Shown here: in pieces, positions 44,271 to 56,456 of the stretch
How positions within the stretch are numbered: the stretch's first letter is position 1
Layout: each line of letters opens with the position of its first letter
NCBI RefSeq assembly: GCF_045679555.1
Contig: NC_092087.1
Span: 85,897,331-85,961,330, forward strand
DNA from: Salvelinus alpinus
Taxonomy: Eukaryota; Chordata; Actinopteri; Salmoniformes; Salmonidae
Length of the DNA: 64,000 bases
Direction: 5' to 3'
Notes under the pieces: model-generated
The model's database searches: none
What the model saw: only the letters and a program-made list of their open reading frames with translations
What the model was told of the DNA's origin: nothing
Translations under genes and position numbers: made by a program

Positions 44271-45367
44271 CTATAGCTTCAGTGATTTTTGCAATTCGTT
44301 CCAGTCATTGGCAGCAGAGAACTGTAAGGAAAGGCGGCCAAAGGAGTAATTGGCTTTGGGGGTGACCAGTGAAATATACTTGCTGGAGCGCGTGCTACGG
44401 GTGGGTGCTGCTATGGTGACCAGTGAGCTGAGATAAGGCGGGGCTTTACCTAGCAAAGACTTATAGATGACCTGGAGCCAGTGGGTTTGGCGACGAATAT
44501 GAAGCGAGGGCCAGCTAACAAGAGCATACAGGTCGCAGTGGTGGGCTTTGATGATAAAACGGATGGCACTGTGATAGACTGCATCCAATTTGCTTAGTAG
44601 AGTGTTGGAGGCTATTTTGTAAATGACATTGCTGAAGTCAAGGATCAGTAGGATTGTCAGTTTTAAGGGGTATGTTTGCCAGCATGAGTGAATTATGCTT
44701 TTTTGTGAAATAGGAAGCCAATTGTAGATTTAACTTTGGATTGGAGATGCTTAATGTGAGTCTGGAAGGAGAGTTTACGGTCTAACCAGATACCTAGGTA
44801 TTTGTAGTTGTCCACATATTCTAAGTCAGAACCGTCCAGAGTAGTGATGGACGGGCGGGCAGGTGCGGGCAGCGATCGGTTGAAGAGCATGCATTTAGTT
44901 TACTTGCATTTAAGAGCAGTTGGAGGCCACGGAAGGAGAGTTGTATGGCATTGGAGTTCGTCTGGAGGTTGGTTAACAGTGTCCAAAGAAGGGCCAGAAG
45001 TATATAGAATGGTGTCGTCTGTGTAGAGGTGGATCAGAGAATCACCAGCAGCAAGAGCGACATCATTGATGTATACAGAGAAAAGAGTCGGCCTGAGAAT
45101 TGAACCCTGTGGCACCAACATAGAGACTGCCAGAGGTCCGGACAACAGGCCCTCCGATTTGACACACTGAACTCTGTCTGAGAAGTAGTTGGTGAACCAG
45201 GCGAGGCAGTCATTTGAGAAACCAAGGCTGTTGAGTCTGCCGATAAGAATGTGGTGATTGACAGAGTCGAAAGCCTTGGCCAGGTCGATGAATACAGCTG
45301 CACAGTATTGTCTCTTATCGATGGCGGTTATGATATCGTTTAGGACCTTGAGCTGAGATGCACCCAT
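44271..45367 (-). pseudogene. LINE reverse transcriptase, broken
   Basis: 44900-45367 carries FIDLAKAFDSVNHHIL (RT block A), VPQGSILRPTLFSVYINDVA (block B) and LYTDDTILYTSG (block C). 44693-44890 has the following YLGIWLDRKLSF block. 44271-44588 has SWPSLHIRRQTHWLQVIYKS and the C-terminal end. The first catalytic Asp box is YTDD rather than the usual YADD, and SMLVPQGSILRP has substitutions at normally conserved Gly positions. Confidence 0.8.
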
Positions 45368-46172
45368 GACCGGCTCGGAAACCAGATTGCATAGCGGAGA
45401 AGGTACGGTGGGATTCGAAATGGTCGGTGATCTGTTTGTTAACTTGGCTTTCGAAGACCTTAGAAAGGCAGGTTAGGATAGATATAGGTCTGTAGCAGTT
45501 TGCGTCTAGAGTGTCTCCCCCTTTGAAGAGGATGATGACCGCGGCAGCTTTCCAATCTTTGGGGATCTCAGATGATACGAAAGAGAGGTTGAACAGGCTA
45601 GTAATAGGGGTTTCAACAATTTCGGCTGATACTTTTAGAAAGAGAGGTTCCAGATTGTCTATCCCTGCTGATTTGTAGGGGTCAAGATTTTGCAGCTCTT
45701 TCAGAACATCAGCTATCTGAATTTGGGTGAAGGAGAAATGGGGGAGGCTTGGGAAAGTTTCTATGGGGTTTGCATGGCTGTTGACCAGGGTGTTGACCAG
45801 GAATAATGGTTATTTAAATTACTCAATTATTGTGTATTTATCGGTGGTGACAGTGCTTCCTAGTCTCAGTGCAGTGGGCAGCTGGGAGGAGGTGCTATTA
45901 TTCTCCATGGACTTTACAGTGTCCCAGAACTTTTTGGAGTTTGTGCTACAGGATGCAACTTTCTGTTTGATAAAGCTAGCATTTGCTTTCCTAACTGCCT
46001 GTGTATATTGGTTCCTAACTTCCCTGAAAAGTTGCATATCGCGGGGGCTATTTGATGCTAATGCCGTACGCCACAGGATGTTTTTGTGCTGGTCAAGGGC
46101 AGTCAGGTCTGGAGTGAACCACGGGCTATATCTGTTCCTGATTCAAAATGTGTTGAATGGGGCATGCTTATT

Positions 46173-47018
46173 TTAGATGGTGAGGAAAGCACTTTTAAAG
46201 AATAACCAGGCATCTTCTACTGACGGAATGAGGTCAATATCCTTCCAGGATACCCGGGCCAGGTCGATTAGAAAGGCCTGCTCGCTGAAGTGTTTTAGGG
46301 AGCATTTGACAGTGATGAGGGGTGGTCGTTTGACCGCAGACCCATTACGGACGCAAGCAATGAGGCAGTGATCGCTGAGATCCTGGTTGAAGCAGAGGTG
46401 TATTTGGAGGGCAGGTTGGTTAGGATGATATCTATGAGGGTGTCTGGATTTGGGGTTGTACCTGGTAGGTTTATTGATAATTTGTGTGAGATTGAGGGCA
46501 TCAAGCTTAGATTGTAGGATGGCCAGGGTGTTAAGCATGTCCCAGTTTAGGTCACCTAACAACACGAGCGCTGAAGATAGATGGGGGGCAATCAATTCAC
46601 ATATGGTGTCCAGGGCACAGCTGGGGGCAGAAGGTGGTCTGTAGGAAGCGGCAATGGTGAGAGACTTGTTTCTGGAAATGTGGATTTTTTAAAGTAGAAG
46701 CTCAAGTTGTTTGGGCACAGACCTGGATAGTAAAACAGAACTGTGCAGGCTATCTCTGCAGTAGATTGCAACTCCGCCCCCTTTGGCAGTTCTCCGCCCC
46801 CTTTAGCTAGGAATGGAAATCTCTGGGTTTTTGGTGGTCTTCCTAAGCCAGGATTCAGACATGGCTAGGACATCCGGGTTGGCAGAGTGTGCTAAAGCAG
46901 TGAATAAAACAAACTCAGGAAGGAGGCTTATAATGTTAACATGCATGAAACCAAGGCTTTTACGGTTACAGAAGTCAACAAATGAGAGGGCCTGGAGAAT
47001 GGGAGTGGAGCTAGGCAC
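46173..47018 (-). pseudogene. LINE apurinic-type endonuclease, broken
   Basis: 46803-47018 begins the domain (SLGFMHVNIISLLPEF, DVLAMSESWL). 46173-46595 carries LVLLGDLNWDML and LSDHCLIAC, the metal and catalytic motifs of APE-type endonucleases. The middle is interrupted, with a stop and frame change between the two parts. Confidence 0.8.
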
Positions 47019-47160
47019 TGCAGGGCCTGGATTAAGCTCTACATCACCAGAGGATCAGAGGAAGAGTAGGATGAGGGTACGGCTAAGGGCTATAAGAACT
47101 GCTCATCTAGTACGTTCGGAACAGAGAGTAAAAGGAGAAGGTTTCTGGGCGCGGTAGAAT

Positions 47161-47350
47161 AGATTCAATGCATAATGTACAGACAAAGGTATGGTAGGAT
47201 GTGAATACAGTTGACGTAAACCTAGGCATTGATTGACGATGAGAGAGGTATTGTCTCTATGTTAACAATGTGCTAGCTGTTTCACTGACTCTGGTATTTC
47301 CTAGACTAGTAGGTTGCATGTTGGGTTGCCAGTAGGGAGAACTCTAGTAT
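47161..47350. other. Spacer between LINE and solo LTR
   Basis: Probably includes LINE 5' sequence at its left edge; otherwise nothing recognised. Confidence 0.4.
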
Positions 47351-47355
47351 ATAAC

Positions 47356-47757
47356 TGTCCCGATCGTCTTGACGTGGAAGAGAGGACCAAAACGCAGCGT
47401 GTGAAAAATACATTCTTTTTAATTATAACGACGAAACAAAAACAACAAATCGTGCTGACACTAAACACTACACAATGACAGACAATTACCCACAACAGCC
47501 CAATGCCTATGGCTGCCTTAAATATGGCTCCCAATCAGAGACAAATGAATGACAGCTGTCTCTGATTGAGAACCATTCAGGCAACCACAGACATACCTAG
47601 AAACCTACACTCAACACTATCCCATACACTCTAACAAAACCCCCTAGACACTACAACCACCCAAGACAAGACAAAAAACACAAACATCCCCCCTGTCACA
47701 CCCTGACCTAACCAAAAATGTACAGAAAATAAAGATAACTAAGGCCAGGGCGTGACA
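47356..47757 (-). mobile_element. Solo LTR related to the element at 34530
   Basis: 402 bp, TGTCCCGATCG...GGGCGTGACA, flanked by a 5-bp target duplication ATAAC at 47351-47355 and 47758-47762. It shares the layout and several motifs with the LTR at 38068-38452 (GGACCAA..CGCAGCGTG near its start, TCTCTGATTGAGAACCAT in the middle, CGTGACA at the end) but is diverged. No internal region, so it is most likely the product of LTR-LTR recombination. Orientation assumed from the related element. Confidence 0.75.
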
Positions 47758-47762
47758 ATAAC

Positions 47763-48048
47763 ACTGGAACCTTCATCAGCACATTGACGCAGCTGATGAG
47801 GAGTGATGGGAATGGGTCACATTTTGCCTATTTTAATAAATGTAGGCCTACTCCTCAAATAAAGAAATGCAACCATGCTGTCTTTTGTCCATTTTCAATT
47901 TAGATACAGTAACATCGCTTTAGTGACATGGATCAGGTTCACCTTGTCCATATAATGATGATCTAAAAGGTAAAACTGCTCCTGGAACAGCACTCCTACT
48001 CTGAGACTCTTCATGAAGATGGACCCTGATGTAACAACCAAAACACAG
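47763..48048. other. Spacer with a copy of receptor intron-1 sequence
   Basis: 47980-48048 resembles 42105-42170 in intron 1 of IgSF gene 1 (CACTCCTAC..TGAGAC, CCTGATGTAACAACCAAAAC). No gene seen. Confidence 0.6.
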
Positions 48049-48109
<61 letters not shown>

Positions 48110-48225
48110 GTGTGTGTAGTAGTGTGTGACATGTGACATGTGTGCATGTGCGTGTGTGTCGTGTAGCAGACGCTCGTGTCCAGTGCGACTTGCAGTTGAT
48201 GTGTGTGTGTGTGTGTGTGACGCAG
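48049..48225. repeat. (GT)n microsatellite and degenerate GT-rich tract
   Basis: About 30 GT dinucleotides from 48050, followed by interrupted GT-rich sequence and a second short GT run near 48200. Confidence 0.95.
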
Positions 48226-48233
48226 TGATGTGT

Positions 48234-48566
48234 TGGTTGTGTTTAGGAGTAGTATTAACATGAGACACAGTGATGGTGGGTTGTGTTTAGGAGTAGTATT
48301 AACATGAGACACAGTGATGGTGGGTTGTGTTTAGGAGTAGTATTAACATGAGACACAGTGATGGTGGGTTGTGTTTCGGAGTAGTATTAACATGAGACAC
48401 AGTGATGGTGGGTTGTGTTTAGGAGTAGTATTAACATGAGACACAGTGATGGTGGGTTGTGTTTAGGAGTAGTATTAACATGAGTCACAGTGATGGTAGG
48501 TTGTGTTTAGGAGTAGTATTAACATGAGACACAGTGATGGTAGGTTGTGTTTAGGAGTAGTATTAA
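48234..48566. repeat. 44-bp tandem repeat, about 7.5 copies
   Basis: Unit GTTTAGGAGTAGTATTAACA TGAGACACAGTGATGGTGGGTTGT, starts at 48241, 48285 and so on. Very few substitutions between copies. Confidence 0.95.
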
Positions 48567-48874
48567 CTACCTTGTAGGGGCAGAACGACAGATTTTGCAA
48601 GTGCACATTTTCCGTCATGGAATTAAGTATGGGATTGGTGTGAACATTGGCGGGCTACAGTTTCCATCTTTGTTAGCTAAATCCATGTGAAAAAAGTATG
48701 CAAGTGCTCGCTTCAGGAAGGATGGAGAATCAGGAAGAAATCAGAAATGGCTGTGGCCAGGAGACAGAGAGGAAGAGACGAAGATTAAATCTTTGCCAGG
48801 GAACAGGGGACCTGGTGAGGGATTCACATTTTCCAGAAGAGTATTTAAACAATGCTGTTGTTTTTCCTTGATTT
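48567..48874. other. Spacer upstream of the Gypsy element
   Basis: No gene or element recognised. Confidence 0.5.
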
Positions 48875-48879
48875 ACACT

Positions 48880-49094
48880 TGTAGTATCTGGGATCTACAT
48901 CTGTTTATATTAGTTGCTATGCTGTTACTAAGCAGTGATGTATTACGACAGTGTTACGTTACTACACCTAATAGGAAATCCACATGCGCACTAGTGCGCC
49001 CGGGAACTGTAGAGCACGAGAGGTTTTGACTAAACGAAAACTAACTGTACTCCCGTCTCCTGCCTGGTCATTTCTCCACAACACAAATATTACA
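48880..49094 (+). repeat. Gypsy element 5' LTR
   Basis: TGTAGTATCTGGGATCTACA...CACAAATATTACA. The sequence directly following, GTGGCGACGAGGTGATTAAA, is in the primer-binding-site position; I could not assign the tRNA. Confidence 0.93.
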
Positions 49095-49520
49095 GTGGCG
49101 ACGAGGTGATTAAACTTCTTTAACGGACATTGCTTGAAGGGAAGAATGTTGCGTAAGTAATGAAACTCAAAATAATTATGTAATTCGTCAGTTATTTTTT
49201 ATTTTCTTTCGCCAGTAGAAAAAGGCTAAGCACTGCTAGCAGGTACAGTGTTCAGGTGCTGCCAAGTTGCAAGACTGTTGGAGTCCAGAATAGCGACACT
49301 GCCCTCTGGTGGTTAAATAAATAAAAAACTGTCATTGAACCCATTGAAATTAGGCGATCTCAGTGGAGAAATATTGTCAAGAAGAAAAAAAAAAGGAAGA
49401 AGGAACGTAAAACGGTGTGTACATTATTACAAATGAGTGCAGTGAATGAAGTAATTGCAGAAACTTCTGAAGTGAAGAATTAGATGAAAATGAAGGAATA
49501 AGGAAACTGAACAATTAACT

Positions 49521-51494
49521 GTGAAAATGGCAACCATTGGTCGAGTACCAGAGTTTGAGGCTACAAAAGAGGATTTTGATTCCTATTTGGAGCGTTTTGA
49601 GCGTTGGCTGGCTGCAAATGAAATCAAAGATGAAAAGAAAGCAGACGTATTTCTCAGTGTTTTGGGTCCAACTGAGTATGGATTGCTGAATGGTCTCATT
49701 GAACCAATAAAAGCAATGGAGTTGAACTATGCAGAACTGACTGAAACTCTTTCAAGGCATTTCAAGCCTAAGCAAATTCTCATTGCAGAACGTTTCAGAT
49801 TTTACCAACGTCACCAGAGTCAAGGGGAAACCGTGGCTGACTACATCCTTGCTTTGAAAAGGCTGGCAAGTACATGTGAGTTTGCACAATTTCTTGATGA
49901 TGCTCTTCGAGACAAGTTTGTATGTGGTCTCACAGGTGAAGCATATCACAGAAGGCTTCTGTCAGAGAAGGACCTGACCTTTCGGAAAGCCTGTGATATC
50001 GCACTTGGACTCGAGCTTGCCCACAGGGATACTATTGAGCTATCGGGATATGCAGAATGTCAGAAAGGTGTTCACAAGGTCAGTGATGCATGTGGTGAAA
50101 AAGGCTCACAAAAGTCACACTTTTCTCAGTCCCGTCCTCAAGGTTACACAAGAACAAAGCAGCCCACATCTCAAAGGTCTAAGCCAAGTTGCTACAGATG
50201 TGGGGGAGATAATCATCAGCACAGTGAATGTCGATCCCAAAATGTAAAGTGCCACAATTGTGGAAGGGTTGGACATTTACAGAAAGTGTGTAAAGCCTCA
50301 AAACGCACAGCAAGAGCGCACAAGGTGTCAGACGCAGCACCAAAAGATGGAATCTATCTCAACATGGAGTTAGCGGGAAAACCGGTAAAAATGCAGCTGG
50401 ACACCGGAGCGTCTGTATCTCTGGTTCCAGAGAGACTCTACAAAGAAAAACTGAAAGAGTGCCCTCTTCAGCCAGCGTCCATCCGCCTTTCTTCATACAC
50501 TGGTGACACTATTCCTGTGTTAGGGCAGATCCAGGTACCAGTCCGGTATGAGGGGAAGGAGTGGACGCTACCGCTTGTCATTGTTAAAGGAGAAAAATCA
50601 GCCTTGCTAGGCAGAAACTGGCTACAAAAGATCAAGTTGAACTGGGGAGAAATCTTCAGTCTGAGAAAGGACAAACCAGTGAGTCAGGCTACACTCACTA
50701 ACATGCTGGAGAAGCACAAAGAACTTTTCAAAGATGGCTACGGCAAAATACAAGACTTCACAGCAAAAGTCAGAGTGCAAGAAGGAACCAAGCCTATCTT
50801 TCACAAACCACGTCCAGTTCCCTATGCTCTTAAGGAAGCAGTAGAGAAGGAACTGGACTGCCTACAGAAGAATAACATAATCACGAAAGTAGCGAGGAGC
50901 GACTGGGCCGCTCCGATTGTTGTAGTCCCAAAGAAAGACAAGACCGTCAGAATGTGCGGTGACTACAAGGTCACAGTAAATCGCTGCATACTACCAGAGG
51001 AATATCCACTACCAAACGCTGAAGATCTGTTTGCCACTCTAGCTGGTGGGAAGGTTTTCAGTAAGCTGGACCTGGCATTCGCTTATCAGCAACTGAAGCT
51101 GGATCCGGAGTCAGAACAGTATCTGACCATCAATACACACAAGGGGCTATTCAGATTGAATCGCTTGGCCTATGGAATCTCGGCAGCTCCAGCGATATTC
51201 CAACACACAATGGATCAGATCTTGGACGGTATAGACAACGTTGTGTGCTTCATGGACGACATCCTCGTGTCAGCACCAACCATTGGAGAGCACCTTGCTC
51301 CTGAACTATTACGGAAAGTTTGTGGCAAACTTGTCCACATTGTTGCATCTGCTTCACCAACTGCTGCAGGCCGATACAAAGTGGAATTGGTCCCCACAAT
51401 GCGAAGAAGCATTCAAGACTTGCAAACAGCGTCTGCTAAAGAGCAAGTGGCTTGCCCACTACAACACAGAGATGAAGCTGAGACTCGCGTGTGA
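49521..51494 (+). pseudogene. Gypsy gag-protease-RT frame, truncated by a deletion
   Basis: Starts at ATG 49521 (or 49527) and is open for 657 codons. Residues ~1-190 form a Gag capsid-like helical region. Two CX2CX4HX4C zinc knuckles follow at about 230-260 (CYRCGGDNHQHSEC and CHNCGRVGHLQKVC), the protease motif LDTGASVSLV at about 295, then RT from about 430 with SDWAAPIVVVPKKD, FSKLDLAFAYQQLKL and the active site FMDDILVS. After GEHL the expected RT end is missing, and the frame runs on as unrelated sequence (APELLRKVCG...) to a stop at 51494, while the element continues in another frame. Gag and Pol are one frame here, without a visible frameshift signal. Confidence 0.9.
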
Positions 51495-53214
51495 TGCATC
51501 TCCATACGGAGTAGGAGCCGTCATCTCACATGTTCTATCGTCAGGTGAAGAACACCCTATTGCATTTGCATCACGGACTCTGTCACCAAGTGAGAAAAAT
51601 TATGCTCAAATTGAGAAGGAAGCCCTGAGCATAATATTCGGAGTGAAGAAGTTTCACAAATAACTGTACGGAAGGAAGTTCCAACTGCTGACAGATCACA
51701 AGCCTCTGATAGCCATCCTTGGACCAAAATCAGCTATACCAACCCTTGCTGCACTTCGAATACAACGTTGGGCTCTGATATTGTTAGCCTACGACTACGA
51801 GATTGAGTACAGACGATCCAGTGATCACGCAAATGCAGATGCACTATCAAGACTACCATGCAATAGTGACTGCGACAGTGAAGGTGATAGAGCAGTTTTC
51901 CAGATCTCTCTCATTGACGAACTGCCCATATCTGCTTCAGACATAGCAGAGGAAACAAGGAAAGATCCAATCCTTTCCAAAGTCTTGGACTTAACATTAG
52001 GAGGTTGGCCAACCTTCGTAAATGACGATAACCTTCGTCCATTCATCGACAAGAAAGACCAGTTGTCCACTGATCAAGGATGTGTTCTGTGGGGATCAAG
52101 GGTGGTGGTACCTCACAAATTCCAGAGGAGACTGCTATCTGACCTGGATGAGAGACATCCAGGGATCCCTCGAATGAAAGCACTCGCTCGCAGTTATCTG
52201 TGGTGGCCTGGACTGGATCAGGACATTCAACAGCATGTAGGCCACTGCTCACCTTGTGAAGCTGTTCGCAACAAGCCTGCTGCTGCACCTCTTCATCCAT
52301 GGTCCTGGGCTGCGACACCTTGGGAACGCATCCATGTGGATTATGCCGAGATTGACAAGCAACATTTCCTTGTTGTCGTCAATGTCCATTCCAAGTGGAT
52401 GGAAGTGTTCCCTACTCAACTGACCACAGCTGAGAAGACCATCAATCTTCTCAGACACCTGTTCGCATCCTTTGGACTAGTCAAGGAGCTCGTATCGGAC
52501 AATGGCCCTCCTTTCACGTCAAACGATTTTGAAATGTTTCTCAAGAACAATGGAGTAAGGCACATCCTGTCACCACCTTACCATCCGGCATCAAACGGAG
52601 CAGCGGAGAGAGCCGTGCAAACCTTTAAGAAGGCCTGGACTAGACTCGAGGTTCAGTCTGTGCCCACCCACCAAAGGCTTCCCCGGTTCCTGTTTACTTA
52701 CCGTAACACACCACACACAGTAACGGAATGTACACCAGCTGAACTGTTTCTGAGACGCCAACCACGTACCCGCCTGACATTGTTGAAACCAGACTTGTCA
52801 AGCACTGTGGCAAAGCATCAGCTACAGCAGAAGAAAGCTCATGACAGACACTCAAAGACTGTCAGAGAATTCAAAGAGGGAGAGAGGGTGATGGTACGTG
52901 ATTTCAGACACCCCAAGAGCCTGTGGAACTCAGGTGTGATCTTGCAACGCAAAGGACCTTTGACTTACCAAGTCCAAATTGGTCATCGCCCGGTCAACGT
53001 TCATGTGGATCATCTGCTACGGTCCAACGCCCCAGCAGAGACACGCCGAGAGAACAAGAACAATAACGACCCCCAGGACTATTCTCCTGACTGTGGACGT
53101 ACGGGAGAGACAGAGCCTGACCTTCCACCCGAACCTGGCCCACCACCGGAAGCCCAGGAGGAGCTGAGATATCCTATTCGACAGCGAAGGGCACCTCAAA
53201 AGCTTGACCTGTGA
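51286..53214 (+). pseudogene. Gypsy RNase H-integrase frame with one in-frame stop
   Basis: From about 51290 the frame reads LLNYYGKFVANLSTLLHLLH then RNase H (LRLACDASPYGVGAVISHVL, PIAFASRTLSPSEKNYAQIE). A TAA at 51661-51663 interrupts FHK and LYGRKFQLLTDHKPL. Integrase follows: a zinc-binding HPGIPRM...WWPGLDQDIQQHVGHCSPCE region, and the DDE core with VDYAEID, VSDNGPPFTSND and HPASNGAAERAVQTFKKAW. A C-terminal GPLTYQVQIGHRPVNVHVDH segment ends the chain. Integrase itself looks intact from 51781 on (477 residues). Confidence 0.9.
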
Positions 53215-53476
53215 GTTGAGCTGTTTAAGGTAACAGACAGTAAAACAAACAAACACTTTAATATGTCCTAGATAAAAGGAAAGAAAAAGGACATTACCTG
53301 GGTTAGTTATTAGGACACAAACTCCATCTGCGGGGCAGAATAATCCCCTGGATTTGTGCTGGGCTCTGAAAAGTCTGCTTCAACCCAGTAGTTGAAAAAT
53401 GTTAAGAATGCGTTGTTCAGATATTGCATTAGTAGTTCCCTAACATATTTACCTTGTTCTCTGGGAGTTAAACACT

Positions 53477-53488
53477 ATGGGGGAGGAG
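53477..53488 (+). promoter_or_regulatory. Gypsy polypurine tract
   Basis: ATGGGGGAGGAG immediately before the 3' LTR, the expected plus-strand primer site. Confidence 0.8.
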
Positions 53489-53703
53489 TGTAGTATCTGG
53501 GATCTACATCTGTTTATATTAGTTACTATGCTGTTACTAAGCAGTGATGTATTACGACAGTGTTACGTTACTACACCTAATAGGAAATGCACATGCACAC
53601 TAGTGTGCCCGGGAACTGTAGAGCACGAGAGGTTTTGACTAAACGAAAACTAACTGTACTCCCGTCTCCTGCCTGGTCATTTCTCCACAACACAAATATT
53701 ACA
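53489..53703 (+). repeat. Gypsy element 3' LTR
   Basis: 215 bp, same ends as the 5' LTR. Differences from the 5' LTR are visible at TTAGTTACTATG (A for G) and in AAATGCACATGCACACTAGTGTGCC (three changes). Confidence 0.93.
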
Positions 53704-53708
53704 ACACT

Positions 53709-54378
53709 CAACATTTCCTGAGGTGTTGAACTGTAACCTCTATAACCACTGTGGTTATTATTTTGATGTTAAAAGGGCTTTTGTAAAATATATTTGATTG
53801 ATTGCTTGCTATGCTGGATGCTGTGTATTCACTAACTGTCTGAGTGATGGGACATTTTTATAGTATCTGTAACATATTTTGGTGTGTATTTAATCTGCAT
53901 CTTAACTTCTTAAAGTGGCAATCAGCAGTAGAAACAATAACACAGTGTCTCCCGGCTCCTCTTTCAGTAAATATCTGAGGGAAGGGGCTGGAGAAATGTA
54001 ACCAATCTCAAATTCATAGACCGAGCTATAGATGCAAGGACTGACCATCCATGATATCAAAATTGTAATCCTGTTTCTATGATCTGTTTCCACTACCATG
54101 TGCAGTCCGCTTTGGATACAGTCTGCTAAATGGTATATTAATGTCTACTTTGACTTTGACCCAGTGTAGTTTCCTTTCCTTTCCAATAGATAGCAGCCAA
54201 AACTAGTTAAAGTCACTAATCTAGCAACAGGGACACGGGATTAGTGCACGTTGAAAGTAGTTTTATCTTCAAAGTAAGATTATGTCGTTATGCTTGAACC
54301 TGTTGTTATAGTGGACTAACTAACTAATACTATTTTTAAATAAGGCACAGGCATTGGGTCTATGTCTTGAAAGAAATG
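53709..54378. other. Spacer, partly a dispersed repeat
   Basis: The region about 53912-54085 (AAAGTGGCAATCAGCAGTAG ... AAGGACTGACCATCCATGAT) looks like a dispersed salmonid repeat. No gene. Confidence 0.4.
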
Positions 54379-54381
54379 ACC

Positions 54382-54712
54382 ATGTTGTTGTCATGCTATG
54401 TTGTTGTCATGCTATGTTGTTGTCATGCTATGTTGTTGTCATGCTATGTTGTTGTCATGCTATGTTGTTGTCATGCTATGTTGTTGTCATGCTGTGTTGT
54501 TGTCATGCTATGTTGTTGTCATGCTATGTTGTTGTCATGCTATGTTGTTGTCATGCTATGTTGTTGTCATGCTATGTTGTTGTCATGCTATGTTGTTGTC
54601 ATGCTATGTTGTTGTCATGCTGTGTTGTTGTCATGCTGTGTTGTTGTCATGCTATGTTGTTGTCATGCTATGTTGTTGTCATGCTATGTTGTTGTCATGC
54701 TATGTTGTTGTC
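54382..54712. repeat. 16-bp minisatellite, about 21 copies
   Basis: Unit ATGTTGTTGTCATGCT, almost invariant (only G for A in a few copies). Open in several frames but purely repetitive. Confidence 0.96.
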
Positions 54713-54915
54713 TTAGGTCTCTCTTTGTGTAGTGTTGTGCTGTGTCTCTTGTCGTGATGTGTGTTCTGTCCGATATATTCATTTTATGTTTTGTATTTTT
54801 AATCCCTGCCACAGTCCCCGCAGGAGGCCTTTTGCCTTTTGGTAGGCCGTCATTGTAAATAAGAATTTGTTCTTATTAACTGACTTACCTAGTTAAATAA
54901 AGGTCAAATAAAATA
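54713..54915 (+). mobile_element. LINE/SINE-type 3' tail
   Basis: GCAGGAGGCCTTTTGCCTTT ... GTAAATAAGAATTTGTTCTT ... CCTAGTTAAATAAAGGTCAA is the 3' tail shared by many salmonid LINE copies. A second copy is at 58736-58880, and the complement ends the LINE at 43809. Confidence 0.7.
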
Positions 54916-56397
54916 TAATAAATATGAAATTAACTTTGCCTTTGCTTCTGGGTATGTGCGCTTTATGGAAGAAACGACACACGCAGGGATGAGACAACGT
55001 ACACCTCCTCCAATTCTCCCTTGTGCCCGTAGGTTGAACTGGCGATAAACTGCCAGCCTGTATGCTCTGCAAACAAAATCATAAGAAAAGTTAGTCTGAT
55101 ACCGAAACTAAATCACAATGTATTATAATGAGCATGCCCCATTATTGGTTAGAATGAGATTTCATGAATCATGATGCTGTCTGCAATTCCAGGTCTGCAA
55201 TTCCAGCTCCGGTCGTCTAATCAAAAGGTATTACCAACTGCTCCAAACAGCGGTGGTGATCAACATTGTTATAGAATACTGATTATATATATTGATCAAC
55301 TACCCACTACTGATATTAACCTTGAAGCAACATTTCACCAATTATTTAACTGGCATTTCGGCTGCAGACTTGTCGAGTAACCAGGAAGTCCTTCATAAGA
55401 TTAGTAGCATGTCCAATAAATACATCACCATCAGACAGACTGACAGGAACCTCTGACTGGATGTAATACAGCCACCATCCACTGGGATGTTGTGCTGTAT
55501 CACCACCATCTCTCTACAACACACACACTCACACTCTAGCCATTATCTGGCAGCATCCCCACTCACACCAGTTTGGGTCACCGCTATGCCGACCCTCTAG
55601 CTGAGGTATTTCAGGCGGCATATCTGTGTTGTTACTGTTACTACAACAAACTCTTTGATCTGGGGCAACGAGCGGCTAAATCATGAACGGCTCCAGTAGG
55701 TTTCTTGGCTCCCTAACTAACATTATTTCATTCTCTGTAATAAACTAATTCTCAGACTCGGAGCTACTCTGTAAATTCAGCCATTTTTGGGAGTTCCACC
55801 ATGTTCTCTCCTGCCAGTGACGCAACAATGCCAATATGGCTATTTACAGTTCCAGTTAGCTGGCATTCTAAATCCTAGTGTTTCCATTCCCCTTTAACTC
55901 AAGTCATATGATGTACTGATGAGACTTGCTCCCTCTGCTAGAACACTTCCTCTTTGTCTACGTGACTGAGCCTTGGTTTCGGACTTACAGACAAAGTGCT
56001 GTTATTCCATATTTAGCAGTAGACTGAATTAAGCTGTAAGAGACGAGCAGGAAAAATGGTTTTGGTTTCTTTCAGAACAGTGTAGAGACAATGAGCATTG
56101 AGAAAGGGCACAACATATCTCAACAAGCCCTCAGCACAAGCCAATGACAGTTTCTCAGTTCTATAGTCCTTTAAGGTCACCAACCAGTACTTCCTCACTC
56201 CTGTTGTTCTGTTTGTCACACTACCCAAAGGGGGGCTGTACTTTTCTAATATAATCTGACACCCAACTCTTCTTCGTTGGTCTCTTAACCTATACACTTG
56301 ATGTGTCTGTTAACCGCTGCATATTACAATAATAAATAAAGATTAATTGTTTGAAGAAACAACATAGTCTACAAAACTTGATAAAAATTTACACAAC
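54916..56397. other. Intergenic sequence without recognised genes
   Basis: About 1.5 kb of mixed sequence. Short frames here (for example 56013-56297 minus) have no recognisable domain and no splice context I trust. No element boundaries identified. Confidence 0.5.

Positions 56398-56452
<55 letters not shown>
56398..56452. repeat. (CA)n microsatellite
   Basis: About 26 CA dinucleotides. The right flank matches the flank of the CA tract in receptor intron 1. Confidence 0.95.

Positions 56453-56456
<4 letters not shown>

Larger units (their letters stand above)
43809..47160 (-). mobile_element. CR1/L2-type LINE, near full length, inactive, minus strand
   Basis: Read on the minus strand, endonuclease (47018-46173), linker (46037-45819), RT (45367-44693) and the post-RT region (44588-44271) follow in the expected order over about 3.3 kb. 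The 3' tail is A-rich with the fish LINE motif (complement of CACCTTGATTTAACCAGG at 43832). The open frames are separated by stops and frameshifts, and the RT active site reads YTDD instead of YADD. Inactive. Confidence 0.85.
48880..53703 (+). mobile_element. Gypsy-type LTR retrotransposon with both LTRs, coding region broken
   Basis: 4,824 bp with 215-bp LTRs and a 5-bp target duplication ACACT (48875-48879 and 53704-53708). The order inside is gag, zinc knuckles, protease, RT, RNase H, integrase, which is the Ty3/Gypsy order. The two LTRs differ at four positions that I can see (about 2%), so the insertion is fairly young. Coding breaks: a deletion with frame change in RT near 51290 and one in-frame TAA at 51661. 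Confidence 0.95.

Noticed and set aside
54354..54757. Overlapping ~120-codon frames rich in VVMLCCCHAMLLS
   Set aside because: Translation of the 16-bp minisatellite in three frames; not a gene.
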